Assembly (NCBI RefSeq): GCF_015751895.1
Contig: NZ_JADOTZ010000001.1
Location: 2,170,001-2,234,000, forward strand
DNA length: 64,000 nt
Direction of reading: 5' to 3'
Source: Zhihengliuella flava
GTDB taxonomy: Bacteria > Actinomycetota > Actinomycetes > Actinomycetales > Micrococcaceae
Made by a program: the position numbers and the translations under genes. Positions 1-12,764 of this stretch are shown here, piece after piece. Below the pieces are notes generated by a model. The model was not told where the DNA came from and ran no database searches. It saw nothing but the letters and a program-made list of their open reading frames with translations. The first letter of the stretch is position 1. Each line of letters begins with the position of its first letter.

Positions 1-1487
<1,487 letters not shown>

Positions 1488-1722
1488 CACCACAAACACC
1501 ACCACAACCCCCAGGGTTGATCAACGGTGGCAAGAACACGCTCGCGTCCACTATGCGGTACCGAAACAACAACCGTTTCACCAAAAACCACATACACGTA
1601 CAACACCAGCCAAGGAAACCCCTTAACAACTGGTAAGCTTGTACACAGTCCACGAACCAAACGTGGCCCACAAATTTCCCCAACAACCACCAAAAAAGCC
1701 GGTGGTGACAGCGGGTACAAGG

Positions 1723-1841
1723 GTTACGGCGGTCATAGCGTGGGGGAAACGCCCGGTCCCATACCGAACCCGGAAGCTAAGACCCACAGCGCCGATGGTA
1801 CTGCACTCGGGAGGGTGTGGGAGAGTAGGTCGCCGCCGGAC
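1723..1841 (+). rRNA. rrf: 5S ribosomal RNA
   Basis: A 119-base 5S rRNA about 235 bases after the 23S end. It begins GTTACGGCGGTCATAGCG and ends GTCGCCGCCGGAC, so the two ends pair as helix I. The loop signature CCATACCGAACCCGGAAG is present. The 23S-5S spacer (1488-1722) shows no tRNA. Confidence 0.96.
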
Positions 1842-1854
1842 AAATACTACAAGG

Positions 1855-1887
1855 CAGGCCCCGCAACAACGACCGTTGCGGGGCCTG
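1855..1887 (+). terminator. Rho-independent-like terminator of the rRNA operon
   Basis: A perfect 13-bp stem, CAGGCCCCGCAAC paired with GTTGCGGGGCCTG, with a 7-base loop, 13 bases after the 5S end. Only a weak T-run follows, as is common in actinobacteria. Confidence 0.85.
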
Positions 1888-1953
1888 ATCCATTTAACAC
1901 ACCAACACCATCACCCCACACCCCCGCCGCGCCTGTCGCGTACAGTGGTTTGA

Positions 1954-2445
1954 ATGAGTTCACTGTTCTCTCATGCCGAGCCGGCCCCCAACGTCGGCAG
2001 CTCACCCAGCCAAGTAGCACTCAGCCACCAGGCCGAGGTTCCTGTCGCGACGGACCGCGCATTCGAAGGATTCACCGACTACATCCATCTCTGGTGGCCG
2101 GCCGAGGTGTACAGCAAGGGCGGCCCGGGAACTCACATCAGTCTGGACGCCGACGGCTTGAACGAAGAACTGGACGACGGCCAAGTTTTTGTCGCTGCCG
2201 AGCTCCTGGAAGCCGTCTCGGGGGAGTACCTCGAGCTGCGAGTCACCGACGGGTTCGAGCATCTGGCCCCGAGCCGCCTGCGCGTGACGTTCACGGCGAC
2301 CGTGACGGGAACGCGCGTGCAGCTGGTTCACGATGGTTTTGATGCAGCCCACGGTGGCGAGCAGCGCGCGTACTACGGCTACTGGGCACCGGCATTGCGT
2401 CGGTACGCTCGGTTCATGGGCGCACACGAGGCGGACAACGCATGA
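1954..2445 (+). CDS. SRPBCC / AHSA1-like domain protein
   Basis: 163-residue protein. Residues ~29-155 read as a START-like helix-grip fold of the AHSA1 type: an early FEGFTDYIHLWWPAE segment and a late GGEQRAYYGYWAPALRRYARFM helix, which is how the family's polyketide-cyclase-like members end. Such proteins usually bind small hydrophobic ligands; the ligand cannot be read here. The ATG at 1954 is the only sensible start. It ends in a 4-base ATGA overlap with the FAD oxidase, so the two genes are probably co-transcribed and translationally coupled. Confidence 0.8.
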   Translation: MSSLFSHAEPAPNVGSSPSQVALSHQAEVPVATDRAFEGFTDYIHLWWPAEVYSKGGPGTHISLDADGLNEELDDGQVFVAAELLEAVSGEYLELRVTDGFEHLAPSRLRVTFTATVTGTRVQLVHDGFDAAHGGEQRAYYGYWAPALRRYARFMGAHEADNA

Positions 2446-3839
2446 ACACCTCGTCGATGCCGCAGCAGAAAGCCCTCAGCGAGGAGCTTCGTACCCTGCT
2501 CGACGATCCCCGGGGGCACCGAGTCAGGGATGATGCAGAAACCGTACGGGCCTTCAGCCGTGACTTCGGCCCCAAGCATGACGACGCCCTACCCCGTGCT
2601 GTCGTCTTCGCCGAATCCGTGGGGGATGTCCAGGCGGTGGCCGCCTACGCGCACCAACGTCGCCTGCCGCTCATTGCCCGGGGCGCAGGCACGGGAGTTT
2701 CCGGAGCGGTCAACGCGACCGACGGCTGCATCGTGCTCTCCCTGGAACGCATGAATCGGATCACGGAGATCCGGGTCGACGATGAGGTGGCCGTCGTCGA
2801 ACCCGGTGTGATCAACGGCGACCTAGGGGACGCAGTGGCCCCCTACGGCCTGATGTATGCCCCGGACCCGGCGAGCTACCGCCAATCCACGATTGGCGGG
2901 AACGTGGCGACCAATGCGGGTGGTTTGCGCTGCGCCAAGTACGGGGTGACCCGGGACTCGGTACTGGCCCTCGACGTGGTCCTGGCGGATGGCGCGCTGA
3001 TCCGCACCGGTCGGGATACCTTCAAGGGGGTTGCCGGCTATGACCTCACGAGTTTGTTCGTCGGCTCAGAGGGCACGCTGGGCATCGTCGTCGGTGTCAC
3101 GGTTCGGCTGCGTTATCTCAGTACATCGCAGGAATCGATTTCCGCGCTCTTCCCGACCATCGCCGACGCGGCGGCGGCCGTGCTGGAGATGGGCCGGCGG
3201 CGCGTGCAGCCAGCCATCACCGAGTTCCTCGACGCCGGCACGATGGAGGTGATCGACGCGAGCTTCGGGACGCGGCTGGCCGAGCGTGGAGGCGCTCTCT
3301 TGCTGGTGCGCACGGACGGGTTTGGTGCCGAAGCAGAGGCCGGCGTCGTGCGGGCGGCACTGAGTGATGGCGGAGGGCAGGTGAGCGAACCCGGCGACGA
3401 GTTCGCGGCCCGCCTGATTGAGATGCGGCGCGCAAGCCGCGGTGATACGCAAGACGACGACTATCGCGTGGGCGAAGACGTCGCCGTGCCGCGCTCCCGC
3501 CTGGTGAGCTACATTCACCATCTCAGCGAGATTGCTACCCGGCACGAGGTGCGCTTGCGCGTCGTCGCGCATGCAGGAGACGGAAACCTCCATCCCACCT
3601 TTTGGGTCTCCCCCGACGGCGGGGAGGAGGCGTTGGGCCGCCTCAACGCAGCGTTGGACGATTCAGTGCGGGGCGCGCTGGAGGCAGGTGGAACCATCAC
3701 CGGTGAACACGGGATCGGGCAGTTCAAGCGTCGCTGGCTCAGCTGGGAGCAGGGGGACCGCGTCGTGGAACTTCAGCGGCAGATCAAGCACGTTTTTGAC
3801 CCGCACGGGATCCTCAACCCCGGCAAAGCGATCGTCTGA
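2442..3839 (+). CDS. FAD-binding oxidase/dehydrogenase, GlcD / D-lactate dehydrogenase type
   Basis: 465 residues, the normal size for GlcD-like 2-hydroxyacid dehydrogenases. The N-terminal FAD-binding_4 domain (about 50-190) shows RGAGTGVSGAV and PASYRQSTIGGNVATNAGG. The C-terminal FAD-oxidase domain has HAGDGNLHP near 375 and GEHGIGQFK near 420. Probable reaction: FAD-dependent oxidation of glycolate or D-lactate, with electrons passed to a quinone or other acceptor. It lacks the C-terminal Fe-S cluster domain of long D-LDHs. It overlaps the SRPBCC gene by 4 bases. Confidence 0.9.
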   Translation: MNTSSMPQQKALSEELRTLLDDPRGHRVRDDAETVRAFSRDFGPKHDDALPRAVVFAESVGDVQAVAAYAHQRRLPLIARGAGTGVSGAVNATDGCIVLSLERMNRITEIRVDDEVAVVEPGVINGDLGDAVAPYGLMYAPDPASYRQSTIGGNVATNAGGLRCAKYGVTRDSVLALDVVLADGALIRTGRDTFKGVAGYDLTSLFVGSEGTLGIVVGVTVRLRYLSTSQESISALFPTIADAAAAVLEMGRRRVQPAITEFLDAGTMEVIDASFGTRLAERGGALLLVRTDGFGAEAEAGVVRAALSDGGGQVSEPGDEFAARLIEMRRASRGDTQDDDYRVGEDVAVPRSRLVSYIHHLSEIATRHEVRLRVVAHAGDGNLHPTFWVSPDGGEEALGRLNAALDDSVRGALEAGGTITGEHGIGQFKRRWLSWEQGDRVVELQRQIKHVFDPHGILNPGKAIV

Positions 3840-3936
3840 GTCGGTGGTACACCGGCTCGAACACCCTCCCGAATGCCGCCCTTCGATTAGGCGTTCAAGT
3901 CCGCAGGCGGTACAGTAGTTGAGGTCGTTGAGACGC

Positions 3937-4013
<77 letters not shown>

Positions 4014-4017
4014 CACT

Positions 4018-4049
4018 GAAGAAGGCCAGCCCACGGGCTGGCCTTCTTC
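4018..4049 (+). terminator. Terminator after tRNA-Pro
   Basis: Perfect 15-bp stem GAAGAAGGCCAGCCC / GGGCTGGCCTTCTTC with a tight 2-base loop, followed by GTGTTTAA. It begins 4 bases after the tRNA CCA end. Confidence 0.85.
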
Positions 4050-4057
4050 GTGTTTAA

Positions 4058-5866
<1,809 letters not shown>

Positions 5867-5880
5867 GCACGGTTTCGGGG

Positions 5881-5912
5881 GCTGGGCCGCGTCGTCACCG
5901 TCGCGGCCCAGC
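5881..5912. terminator. Terminator between convergent thiC and LacI gene
   Basis: 11-bp stem GCTGGGCCGCG / CGCGGCCCAGC with a 10-base loop in the gap between two convergent genes; it could serve both strands. Confidence 0.65.
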
Positions 5913-5964
5913 GGGCCCGCCTGGCCGGTCCGTCCGTGATGGAGCGGGGGCGGCATCCGAAACG

Positions 5965-6990
5965 TCAAGAAGTCAGCGCGCGTGGGGCCGCCGTCGAACT
6001 GCGCGCGACGAATTCCGTGGGGTAGAAACCCTCGGTGGGATCGCGCTCGAGGTCCCGTTCTCCCAGGAGCTGAAGCACCTTCCGTACGGCTGCGGCTCCT
6101 TGGCCGCGGGCGTCCTGAGCGATGGTGGTGAGCCCGAACAGCTCGCCGAGATCGTGGCCGTCGATGCCCACCACGGACAGGTCCTCTGGTACGTTCCACC
6201 CCAGGTCCCGCGCCGCCAGGATGGCGCCGAAGGCCATCTCATCCGACGCGCACACGACGGCGGTCGGCTGCTTCCGCGGTGAGGCGAGGACGTTGCGGAC
6301 CTTTCGATAGCCGCCCTGAATTGTAAAGTCGGCCGTCAGGAGCCACTCCTCACGTACCGGAAGGTTGGCCTGGTCGAGCGCGAACTCGAACCCATCTTGA
6401 CGGGCCGAGGCGAGCTTGAAGTCCACCTCAAATTCCTCGGTCCCGCCCAGATACGCGATGTCGTGATGCCCCAAAGCGATAAGGTGCTCGGTGGCCAACG
6501 CCGCCAAATTGAAGTCGTCAACGCGCACGGTGTCAATGTCGGGAATGAGCCCGCCAATCGCCACCACCGGCTTTCCGACGGAGGCCAGCTGCTGGACCTC
6601 GTGCGGCTGGAGCTTCAGGGTCAGGCTGATGACGGCGTCGAGGCGCTTGCGCAGCAACAGGTCGGAAAAGACGGATTCTCGGTGCTGGTCTTGGCCGCCA
6701 GTGTTGTACAAGGTGAGGTCATATCCCGCCTCGATGAGTTCGTTGGTGATCCCTTCCAGCACCGTGGAGAAGAACCACCGCCCGACCGTGGGGACGACGA
6801 CGCCAATGTTGCGGCTGCGGCCTGAGGCCAGCGAGGACGCGTTGAAGGAGACCACATAGCCGAGGTCCTCGGCGGCCCGCTGCACTTTGGAGCGCGTTGC
6901 TTCCGATACCTTGCCGTTGCCGCTGAGGGCGCGGGAGACCGTGGCTACCGACACCCCAGCGGCCTGAGCGACGTCCTTGATCCCGGCCAC
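5965..6990 (-). CDS. LacI-family transcriptional repressor, probable maltose regulator
   Basis: 341 residues. The N-terminal LacI helix-turn-helix (about 3-25) reads IKDVAQAAGVSVATVSRALS, followed by the hinge helix FNASSLASGRS; the rest is a periplasmic-binding-protein-like sensor domain (about 60-330). Its start lies 3 bases after the stop of the alpha-glucosidase gene, so the two form one operon divergent from malEFG. By position it is the likely ligand-responsive repressor acting on the two operators at 8759 and 8823. The inducer (maltose, maltotriose or another) cannot be read from sequence. Confidence 0.9.
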   Translation of the reverse strand: MAGIKDVAQAAGVSVATVSRALSGNGKVSEATRSKVQRAAEDLGYVVSFNASSLASGRSRNIGVVVPTVGRWFFSTVLEGITNELIEAGYDLTLYNTGGQDQHRESVFSDLLLRKRLDAVISLTLKLQPHEVQQLASVGKPVVAIGGLIPDIDTVRVDDFNLAALATEHLIALGHHDIAYLGGTEEFEVDFKLASARQDGFEFALDQANLPVREEWLLTADFTIQGGYRKVRNVLASPRKQPTAVVCASDEMAFGAILAARDLGWNVPEDLSVVGIDGHDLGELFGLTTIAQDARGQGAAAVRKVLQLLGERDLERDPTEGFYPTEFVARSSTAAPRALTS

Positions 6991-6993
6991 GGG

Positions 6994-8745
6994 CTAGGCT
7001 CCCAGCCGCACCCATGCGGCGGTGTCGGGGGAGAGAAGGCCGCCGTCGGCCGCGTCCGGCACGCTGACGGCGATCACGTCCCCGTCCGGAAGCGCCACGG
7101 GGTCGGCCGAGGTGTTGAGGACGACGACGAGGTCCGAGTTGCGGTACGCCGCGACGCGGGTGCCTTCACCGTAGGCGGCGTCCTCAAGCCACGCCATATC
7201 GCCGAGGCCGAGGTTCATGCTGGCCCGCAAGGACAACAGATGCCGGTACAGATTCAGCGTGGACTGCGGATCCTGCTGCTGAGCTGAGCGTGCGTAGCGG
7301 TCCCAGTCCGTCGGCTGCGGCAACCACGGACGGGCCGAGGTTTCGTTCGCGGCGCCGTCGTCGGTGCCGTCCGTGCGGACGCTGAATCCGTAGCTGGCGG
7401 TCCCGGGGACCCACGGTAGGGGCACGCGGCAGCCGTCGCGGCCGATGCGCTCGCCGCCCGTGCGGAAGAATGTTGGATCCTGACGGTACTCGTCCGGCAG
7501 ATCAAGGTAGTCCGGCAGGCCGAGTTCCTCACCTTGGTACAGATACACACCGCCCGGCAGGCCAAGGGTGAAGAGCGTTGCGGCACGGGCGCGCTTGAGT
7601 CCCAAGTCCTCATCGACGGAGGCGACGTCGAGTCCAGCGCCCTCGTTGATACGGCCCGTGACACCCAAGGCAAAGCGGGAGGTGTGGCGGGAGATGTCGT
7701 GATTGGACAGGACCCACGTGGTGGGTGCGCCGACCGCATCGAACGCGGCGAGGGAGCGCTCGATGACGGCTCGGAACGAGTCCGCGCCCCACGCGGCCCC
7801 GAGGTAGTCGAAATTGAAGGTTTGGTGCATCTCATCCGCACGGACCCAGTCCGCCATGGTTTCCACCGGGTGGGCGTTGGCCTCGGCGCAGAGGATCCGG
7901 TCGCCGTCGTACTCCTCGAGGATCTCGCGCCAGCGGCGGTACACGTCATGGACCTCGGGGCGACCAAACATGGGGGCGGCGCTAAAGGGGAAGCCCTCGG
8001 TGGGGCGCCCGTCTGGTCGCCCGCCCCAGTCCGGCAATCCTTGTTCCTTGATGAGGGCGTGGGCGACGTCGACGCGGAAGCCGCCCGCGCCGCGGTCCAA
8101 CCAGAAACACAGGGTGCGCTCGAACTCCGCGCGCACCTGGGGGTGGTCCCAATTGAAGTCCGGCTGCGAGGAGTCGAACAGGTGCAAGTACCACTGGCCG
8201 TCATCAATGCGGGTCCACGCGGAGCCACCAAAGTGGGACTGCCAATTGTTTGGTGGCTGTTCGCCGTTCTCGCCGCGCCCGTCGCGGAAGTGGAACAGCT
8301 CGCGCTCGGGCGATCCCGCGCCGGCAGCCAGCGCCGCCTGGAAGAGCGGGTGGGCGTCGGAGCAGTGGTTCGGCACGAGGTCCACAATGATTTTCAAACC
8401 GAGTGCGTCCGCCCGCGCCACCAACGCGTCAAAGTCAGCCAAGGTGCCGAACATCGGATCCACGTCGCGGTAGTTGGAGACGTCGTAGCCGGCGTCCTTC
8501 TGCGGAGACCGGACGAACGGAGACAGCCACACGGCGTCCACGCCGAGGTCCGCAATGTGATGCAGCTCGGCCGTGATGCCGGGCAGGTCTCCCATGCCAT
8601 CGCCCGTGGAGTCCCGGAAGGAGCGGGGGTACACCTGGTAAATCACCGAACGGCGCCACCACTCGTCTGCAGTGGAGGGGGTATGGATGAGGCGCTCGGT
8701 GGCGACGGAGGCTGGTGGCTGCGACATGCGCACCATCGTACCCAT
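6994..8745 (-). CDS. Alpha-glucosidase / oligo-1,6-glucosidase-type GH13 hydrolase
   Basis: About 583 residues; cytoplasmic GH13 enzyme releasing glucose from maltose and maltodextrins taken up by the adjacent transporter. The barrel starts WWRRSVIYQVYPRSFRDS. Catalytic segments: GFRVDVAHAL (nucleophile Asp), ILCAEANAHP (acid/base Glu) and VLSNHDISRH (transition-state Asp). The start is uncertain: in-frame ATGs lie at 8745, 8736 and 8727 and none has a strong Shine-Dalgarno. Longer versions are unlikely because they would cover the operator at 8759-8772. Confidence 0.9.
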   Translation of the reverse strand: MGTMVRMSQPPASVATERLIHTPSTADEWWRRSVIYQVYPRSFRDSTGDGMGDLPGITAELHHIADLGVDAVWLSPFVRSPQKDAGYDVSNYRDVDPMFGTLADFDALVARADALGLKIIVDLVPNHCSDAHPLFQAALAAGAGSPERELFHFRDGRGENGEQPPNNWQSHFGGSAWTRIDDGQWYLHLFDSSQPDFNWDHPQVRAEFERTLCFWLDRGAGGFRVDVAHALIKEQGLPDWGGRPDGRPTEGFPFSAAPMFGRPEVHDVYRRWREILEEYDGDRILCAEANAHPVETMADWVRADEMHQTFNFDYLGAAWGADSFRAVIERSLAAFDAVGAPTTWVLSNHDISRHTSRFALGVTGRINEGAGLDVASVDEDLGLKRARAATLFTLGLPGGVYLYQGEELGLPDYLDLPDEYRQDPTFFRTGGERIGRDGCRVPLPWVPGTASYGFSVRTDGTDDGAANETSARPWLPQPTDWDRYARSAQQQDPQSTLNLYRHLLSLRASMNLGLGDMAWLEDAAYGEGTRVAAYRNSDLVVVLNTSADPVALPDGDVIAVSVPDAADGGLLSPDTAAWVRLGA

Positions 8746-8758
8746 GGAATTCCGATTG

Positions 8759-8772
8759 TGGAAGCGATTGCA
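8759..8772. promoter_or_regulatory. LacI-type operator 1 (agl side)
   Basis: TGGAAGCGATTGCA, a 14-base pseudo-palindrome centred on CG, as in LacI/cre-type operators. It sits just upstream of the alpha-glucosidase start and matches the second site (8823) in 11 of 14 bases. Confidence 0.75.
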
Positions 8773-8822
8773 CAGCATATGCGGCCTATTTACGGGGATC
8801 TACAGAAGGTAGACGGAAGTCA

Positions 8823-8836
8823 TGAAAGCGTTTACA
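8823..8836. promoter_or_regulatory. LacI-type operator 2 (malE side)
   Basis: TGAAAGCGTTTACA, a textbook CG-centred LacI/cre-like operator, 64 bases centre-to-centre from operator 1 and 73 bases upstream of malE. Joint consensus of the two sites: TGRAAGCGWTTRCA. Confidence 0.8.
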
Positions 8837-8909
8837 CTCGTGTCACACGTCACTCAGCAGTGCGAACGATGATTTCGCGCCTGAGGTAGTCACTCGAGAA
8901 AGGTTCACC

Positions 8910-10187
8910 ATGAAGGTCCATAAGTTCCCCGGCGCGTCCCGCCGGGCCTTCGCGCTCACCGCCATCGGCGCGTCTGCGGCGATCGCGCTGTCCGCGTGCG
9001 GCGGCGGGTCGAGCGAACCGGCTGCTTCCTCATCGGCCGCTGGCGGCGGCGAGGCCTCTGCCACGCTGACCATGTGGACTGATGCGGAGCGTGCGCCGGC
9101 CCTGAAGGACATCGCAGCCCAGTTCAAGGAAGACAAGGGCATCGAGGTTGACCTGGTCATCAAGGACTTCGCCGCTGTACGCGATGACTTCATCACGCAG
9201 GCCCCGACGGGCAAGGGCCCGGACGTCCTCGTGGCACCGCACGATTGGCTGGGCACGCTGGTGCAGAACGGCGTCGTCGCCCCGGTGCAGCTCGGTGACA
9301 AGGCCGGGGACTTCACCGAGGCATCGGTGCAGGCCATGACCTACGAGGGCCAGGTCTACGGCGTGCCCTACGCCGTGGAGAACGTGGCTTTGGTCCGCAA
9401 TACCGAGCTGGTCGGCGAGGCGCACGAGACGTTTGACGACGCCGTCGCCGCCGGCGAGGCGAGCGGCGCGGAGTTCCCGTTCTTGGTGGGCCTAGACCCC
9501 AAGCAGGCGGATCCGTACCATACGTACCCGCTGCAGACCTCGTTCGGTGCTCCCGTTTTTGAGCAGGCGGAGGACGGTTCCTATGACGTTTCTCAGCTGG
9601 CCATGAACAACGACGGCGGCAAAGAATTCGCGCAGTTCCTTGCCGACAACGGCGACCAGGGCACCAAGGTCTTCAATTCGAACGTCACGGGTGACATCGC
9701 CAAGGAGAAGTTCCTCGCCGGTGACGGCGCCTACTTCCTGACCGGACCGTGGAATATCCCCGCCGTTGAAGAGGCCGGCATCGACTTCGCAATCGATCCG
9801 CTGCCGACCGCCGGTGACGAGGCCGCTCAGCCATTCATCGGCGTCAACGGGTTCCTCGTCTCCTCCTACTCGGAGAACGAGCTGGCCGCGAACGAGTTTG
9901 TGGTCAACTACCTGAGCACTGAAGCCGCGCAGGACGCGCTGTTCGATCAGGGCGGCCGCCCGCCGGCGCTGATCTCCTCCTTCGAGAAGGCCGCCTCGGA
10001 TCCCGTCATTGCCGCGTTCGGCGAGATTGGCACCAACGGCGTTCCGATGCCGGCCGCTCCCGAGATGCAGGCCGTGTGGGCTGACTGGGGAGCTACCGAG
10101 CTCAGCCTCATCAAGGGCAATGAGTCGGACCCGGCGACGGCATGGGAAGACATGTCAGAGAACATCGAAGCAAAGTTCAACGGCTAG
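8910..10187 (+). CDS. malE: Maltose/maltodextrin ABC transporter substrate-binding lipoprotein
   Basis: 425 residues; extracytoplasmic solute receptor of the ABC importer encoded with it. The N-terminus is a lipoprotein signal: basic segment, hydrophobic stretch and lipobox LSAC with Cys30 as lipidation site, then a Gly/Ser linker. The body reads as a family 1 extracellular solute-binding protein: TMWTDAERAPALKDIAAQFK, GPDVLVAPHDWLG, YGVPYAVENVALVRN, FLAGDGAYFLTGPWN and a C-terminal MQAVWADWGATEL. Shine-Dalgarno AGAAAGG precedes the ATG. First gene of malE-malF-malG-GH13, with both operators upstream. Confidence 0.93.
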   Translation: MKVHKFPGASRRAFALTAIGASAAIALSACGGGSSEPAASSSAAGGGEASATLTMWTDAERAPALKDIAAQFKEDKGIEVDLVIKDFAAVRDDFITQAPTGKGPDVLVAPHDWLGTLVQNGVVAPVQLGDKAGDFTEASVQAMTYEGQVYGVPYAVENVALVRNTELVGEAHETFDDAVAAGEASGAEFPFLVGLDPKQADPYHTYPLQTSFGAPVFEQAEDGSYDVSQLAMNNDGGKEFAQFLADNGDQGTKVFNSNVTGDIAKEKFLAGDGAYFLTGPWNIPAVEEAGIDFAIDPLPTAGDEAAQPFIGVNGFLVSSYSENELAANEFVVNYLSTEAAQDALFDQGGRPPALISSFEKAASDPVIAAFGEIGTNGVPMPAAPEMQAVWADWGATELSLIKGNESDPATAWEDMSENIEAKFNG

Positions 10188-10196
10188 GTATAACGC

Positions 10197-11822
10197 GTGA
10201 ACGGTGAATCAACCTCCACCCGGGGCGCCGTGGCGCCCGCGGCCGGCCCGCAGGGCACCGGCCGCGGGGGTCGCCGTCGGCCCACCAGTCCCGACGGCAT
10301 GATCGGGATCGTAGCGAAGATCCTCTTGCTGGGCTTCGTCGATGCCATCGCGGCCTTCGCACTGTTCCAGCTGGCGATCAACGACGAATGGCTGGTCTTG
10401 GTCATCAGCCTGATCGTCACGATCGGGATTAACTGGATCTATCTGCGCCGCGGCGGGTTGCCGGCCAAGTATCTGGCGCCGGGCATCCTCTTCCTCCTGC
10501 TGTTCCAGGTGTTTGCGATGGTGTTCTCCACCTACATCGCCTTCACCAACTACGGCGACGGGCACAACTCGTCCAAGGAAGATGCCATCCGCTCGATCCA
10601 GCTCTCCGCTCTGGAACGGGTCCCTGATTCACCGCAATACGCTGCCACCGTTCTCGACGACGGCGGCGAACTCGCCTTGCTGGTCACCGACCCGGACGGC
10701 AACGTCAGCGTCGGATCCAGCGAGGAACCCCTCGAACCGGTGGAGTCGGCTCAGCTCGACTCCACCGGCAAGGCCGTCGGGCTCGACGGCTATACGACCC
10801 TCGCCTTCGGGGATATCTTGGCCCGTCAGGGCGACGTCTCCGATCTGGTGGTCCCTCTCAGCGACAACCTCGACGACGGCACGCTGCAGACGCAGGACGG
10901 ATCCACGGCCTACGTGTTCAAGCCCCGGCTCGTCTACGACGCGGCGGCCGATACCTTTACGGACGTCAACACCGGGACCACGTACACGGATTCGGGTGAG
11001 GGCAACTTCCAGGCCGAGGACGGCAGCACGCTGGGCGTCGGTTGGAAGATCAACGTCGGGTTCGACAACTTCGTTCGTGCCTTCACGGATCAAAACCTCC
11101 GTGGCCCGCTGCTTTCGGTCATTCTCTGGACGTTCGCGTTTGCGGGCATCTCCGTGGCCGCCACATTTGCGCTCGGCCTCTTCCTCGCGATCGCCTTCAA
11201 CCGGGCGGACTTGAAGGGCAAACGGGTCTACCGCATCCTCATGATCCTGCCGTACGCGTTCCCGGCGTTCCTGTCCGGCCTCGTCTGGTCCGGCCTCATG
11301 AATGCGGAATTTGGGTTCATCAACAACGCCATCCTGGGTGGGGCCTACATCCCGTGGCTGACCGATCCGATCCTGTCGAAGATTTCGGTTCTGATCGTGA
11401 ATATCTGGCTCGGCTACCCCTACATGTTCTTGGTCTGCACGGGCGCGCTCCAATCGCTTCCCGAGGACGTCGAAGAGGCCGCCCGCATTGACGGTGCCGG
11501 CGCGTGGACGATTTTCCGTGTCATCAAGCTGCCTCTGTTGCTGGTCTCGCTCGCACCGCTGCTGATTTCATCCTTCGCGTTCAACTTCAATAACTTCAAC
11601 GTGATCTACATGCTCACCGGAGGCGGGCCGAGGTTTGATGACACGAACCTGGATATCGGCGCCACGGACATCCTCATCACGATGGTCTACAAGGTGGCCT
11701 TCGGCGGGACCGGCCGTGATTATGGCTTGGCGAGCGCCTTGGCGATCATCATCTTCATCGTGGTCGGCGTGATCTCGGCCATCAGCTTCCGTAAGACCAA
11801 AGCACTCGAGGAGATCAACTGA
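10197..11822 (+). CDS. malF: Maltose/maltodextrin ABC transporter permease MalF
   Basis: 541 residues. GTG start 9 bases after malE. Several transmembrane helices; between helix 3 (FQVFAMVFSTYIAF) and the next helix (near 305) is an extracellular insertion of about 200 residues, comparable with the MalF P2 loop that contacts the binding protein. The C-terminal BPD_transp_1 core carries the EAA loop (EEAARIDGAGAWTIFRVIKL), which docks the ATPase. The gene ends in a one-base TGATG junction with malG, so expression is coupled. Confidence 0.92.
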   Translation: MNGESTSTRGAVAPAAGPQGTGRGGRRRPTSPDGMIGIVAKILLLGFVDAIAAFALFQLAINDEWLVLVISLIVTIGINWIYLRRGGLPAKYLAPGILFLLLFQVFAMVFSTYIAFTNYGDGHNSSKEDAIRSIQLSALERVPDSPQYAATVLDDGGELALLVTDPDGNVSVGSSEEPLEPVESAQLDSTGKAVGLDGYTTLAFGDILARQGDVSDLVVPLSDNLDDGTLQTQDGSTAYVFKPRLVYDAAADTFTDVNTGTTYTDSGEGNFQAEDGSTLGVGWKINVGFDNFVRAFTDQNLRGPLLSVILWTFAFAGISVAATFALGLFLAIAFNRADLKGKRVYRILMILPYAFPAFLSGLVWSGLMNAEFGFINNAILGGAYIPWLTDPILSKISVLIVNIWLGYPYMFLVCTGALQSLPEDVEEAARIDGAGAWTIFRVIKLPLLLVSLAPLLISSFAFNFNNFNVIYMLTGGGPRFDDTNLDIGATDILITMVYKVAFGGTGRDYGLASALAIIIFIVVGVISAISFRKTKALEEIN

Positions 11823-12736
11823 TGAGCGCCTCAGCAACGTCCGCGCGCACCCCCGTGGAGCACATCCCGGACGTCAAAATGTCCTTTGGCCGGTGGTTCA
11901 GGGAAAAGGGCTGGCGGCACGTGGTGGCCATCGCGGCCACGCTGTTCTCCATCTTCCCGTTGGTCTACGTTCTCTCCGCCGCGCTCAACCCCACGGGCAC
12001 GATGGCCGGGACCACCAGCCTCTTCACCAATATTGGCCTCCAGAACTTCGTCGATCTATTCTCCGATCCCGATCGCCCGTTCGGCAAGTGGTTCGTCAAT
12101 ACGCTGGTGATCGGCCTGACGGCCAGTGCCGGCACCGTCTTTCTGGGCGCCTGCGCCGCCTACGCCTTCTCCCGAATGCGCTTTGCTGGCCGTCGCTTCA
12201 GCCTGTTGGCGTTGCTCCTGCTGCAGATGTTCCCGCAACTGCTCGCCGTCGTCGCCCTCTTCCTGTTGTTGAACTATTTGGGGGATATCATCCCGGCCAT
12301 CGGCCTCGGCACGTCGCTCGGGCTCATCATGGTGTATCTCGGCGGCGCCCTGGGGGTGAACACGTATTTGATGTACGGGTTCTTCAACACGGTTCCCCAG
12401 TCGCTGGACGAGTCCGCGCGGATTGACGGAGCCTCCCACGTGCAGATTTTCTTCCGCATCATTTTGCCGCTCGTGACCCCCATCCTCGCCGTCGTCGGCC
12501 TCCTAGCGTTCATCGGCATTTCCAGCGACTTTGTGATTGCCTCCGTCGTGCTGACAGACCCAGACACCCAGACCTTGGCCGTGGGGCTGTACTCCTACGT
12601 GGCGCAGCAACGCAGCGAAAACTGGGGCGTCTTCGCCGCGGGGGCGGTGTTGGCGGCGGTGCCCGTCATGGCCCTGTTCCTGTACCTGCAGCGTTACATC
12701 ACGTCCGGGCTCACCTCTGGCAGTGTGAAGGGGTAG
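11822..12736 (+). CDS. malG: Maltose/maltodextrin ABC transporter permease MalG
   Basis: 304 residues, six predicted helices, partner of MalF. EAA loop: DESARIDGASHVQIFFRIIL. Its start codon shares a base with the malF stop. No ATP-binding gene follows in this operon; the ATPase is presumably the MsiK-type protein encoded convergently at 14851-15870. Confidence 0.92.
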   Translation: MSASATSARTPVEHIPDVKMSFGRWFREKGWRHVVAIAATLFSIFPLVYVLSAALNPTGTMAGTTSLFTNIGLQNFVDLFSDPDRPFGKWFVNTLVIGLTASAGTVFLGACAAYAFSRMRFAGRRFSLLALLLLQMFPQLLAVVALFLLLNYLGDIIPAIGLGTSLGLIMVYLGGALGVNTYLMYGFFNTVPQSLDESARIDGASHVQIFFRIILPLVTPILAVVGLLAFIGISSDFVIASVVLTDPDTQTLAVGLYSYVAQQRSENWGVFAAGAVLAAVPVMALFLYLQRYITSGLTSGSVKG

Positions 12737-12764
12737 CGCGCGCCACGGACACGAGGGGAATCAC

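Noticed and set aside
1488..1722. Possible tRNA in the 23S-5S spacer
   Set aside because: No cloverleaf found; the sequence is AC-rich and unstructured.
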